A DNA stretch of 6,645 bases from Flavobacteriaceae bacterium (GTDB lineage: Bacteria > Bacteroidota > Bacteroidia > Flavobacteriales > Flavobacteriaceae), in contig CANEXR010000163.1 of NCBI GenBank assembly GCA_947443815.1, positions 1 to 6,645 on the forward strand, in the 5' to 3' direction. The notes under the pieces are model-generated. The model was not told where the DNA came from, did no database searches, and worked only from the letters and a program-made list of their open reading frames with translations. Below, one piece after another: positions 6,299-6,645 of this stretch. The position numbers and the translations under genes were made by a program. The first letter of the stretch is position 1; each line of letters starts with the position of its first letter.

Positions 6299-6645
6299 AT
6301 GAAAAAACTTCTTCTCACATTACTTTTAAGCAGCATAACAATTCAAAGCTTCTCGCAAGGAAATGTCTACCAACAAGGCTCCGGAAAATTCGAAGGTCTA
6401 GCCATGACCCCACCAATGGGATGGAACTCTTGGAACACTTTCGAAACCAATATCGATGAAAAATTAGTCAAAGAAACCGCTGATATTATGGTCTCCTCAG
6501 GAATGGTGGCCGCAGGATACACTTATATTGTACTCGATGATGGTTGGATGTCCAGAAATCGCGATTTAGAGGGTAATCTAGTACCCGATCCCATAAAATT
6601 TCCAAGCGGAATGAAATCATTAATCGAATATGTGCATTCCAAAGG
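6299..6645 (+). CDS. GH27 alpha-galactosidase-type enzyme, N-terminal part (cut by the window end)
   Basis: The ATG at 6299 opens a frame that runs off the window after 115 full codons. Residues 1-19 are a Sec signal (MKKLLLTLLLSS core, likely cleaved in SFS-Q, giving mature Gln20), so the enzyme is exported. The mature part opens with LAMTPPMGWNSWNTF (34-48), the hallmark first strand of GH27 and its close relatives. VLDDGWM (78-84) carries the paired Asp80/Asp81 expected at the galactose-binding site. RDLEGNLVPDPIKFPSGMKS (88-107) and YVHSK then follow the pattern of human alpha-galactosidase A. The catalytic nucleophile and acid/base aspartates lie beyond the window. The family predicts release of terminal alpha-galactose, but GH27 also includes beta-L-arabinopyranosidases and alpha-N-acetylgalactosaminidases. 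It lies 196 bases after the GH2 gene on the same strand and probably acts on the same glycan. Confidence 0.92.
   Translation, partial: MKKLLLTLLLSSITIQSFSQGNVYQQGSGKFEGLAMTPPMGWNSWNTFETNIDEKLVKETADIMVSSGMVAAGYTYIVLDDGWMSRNRDLEGNLVPDPIKFPSGMKSLIEYVHSK

Noticed and set aside
1..6645. tRNA, rRNA, CRISPR arrays, insertion sequences
   Set aside because: No cloverleaf, rRNA core sequence, regularly spaced repeat or transposase motif was seen on either strand.

Overview
The window looks like part of a polysaccharide utilization locus (PUL) from a Bacteroidota genome, most likely a Flavobacterium-type member of Flavobacteriia. The grounds are a SusC/SusD pair, Bacteroidota-style lipoprotein signals (Cys followed by Ser/Asp/Asn), AT-rich DNA with many T- and A-ending codons, A-rich translation starts without Shine-Dalgarno sequences, and an intergenic repeat of a kind I associate with flavobacteria. 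All genes are on the + strand.

Layout. Bases 1-312 are the C-terminal end of a SusC-family TonB-dependent outer-membrane transporter that began upstream. Twelve bases later comes its SusD-family lipoprotein partner (325-1863). After 22 more bases comes a surface lipoprotein with two IPT/TIG domains and an aromatic-rich C-terminal domain, probably a surface glycan-binding protein (1886-2956). This trio reads as one operon and is closed by a strong intrinsic terminator (2986-3020), followed by a second terminator-like hairpin (3045-3081). The 263-base gap 2957-3219 holds these hairpins and a weak promoter candidate, with no convincing gene. A secreted GH2 beta-galactosidase of the GalA type follows (3220-6102). 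The 196-base gap 6103-6298 holds a structured, G/C-richer repeat-like element at about 6111-6214. The window ends inside a secreted GH27 alpha-galactosidase-type enzyme that starts at 6299.

Working model (inference). The lipoproteins capture a galactose-containing glycan at the cell surface, SusC/SusD import oligosaccharides, and the exported GH2 and GH27 enzymes remove beta- and alpha-linked galactosyl groups, probably in the periplasm. The polysaccharide cannot be named from this window because no backbone-cleaving endo-enzyme or regulator is visible.

The classes of system here are known. The parts most worth a second look are the structured intergenic element, the C-terminal domain of the glycan-binding lipoprotein, and the split C-terminal domain of the GH2 enzyme.
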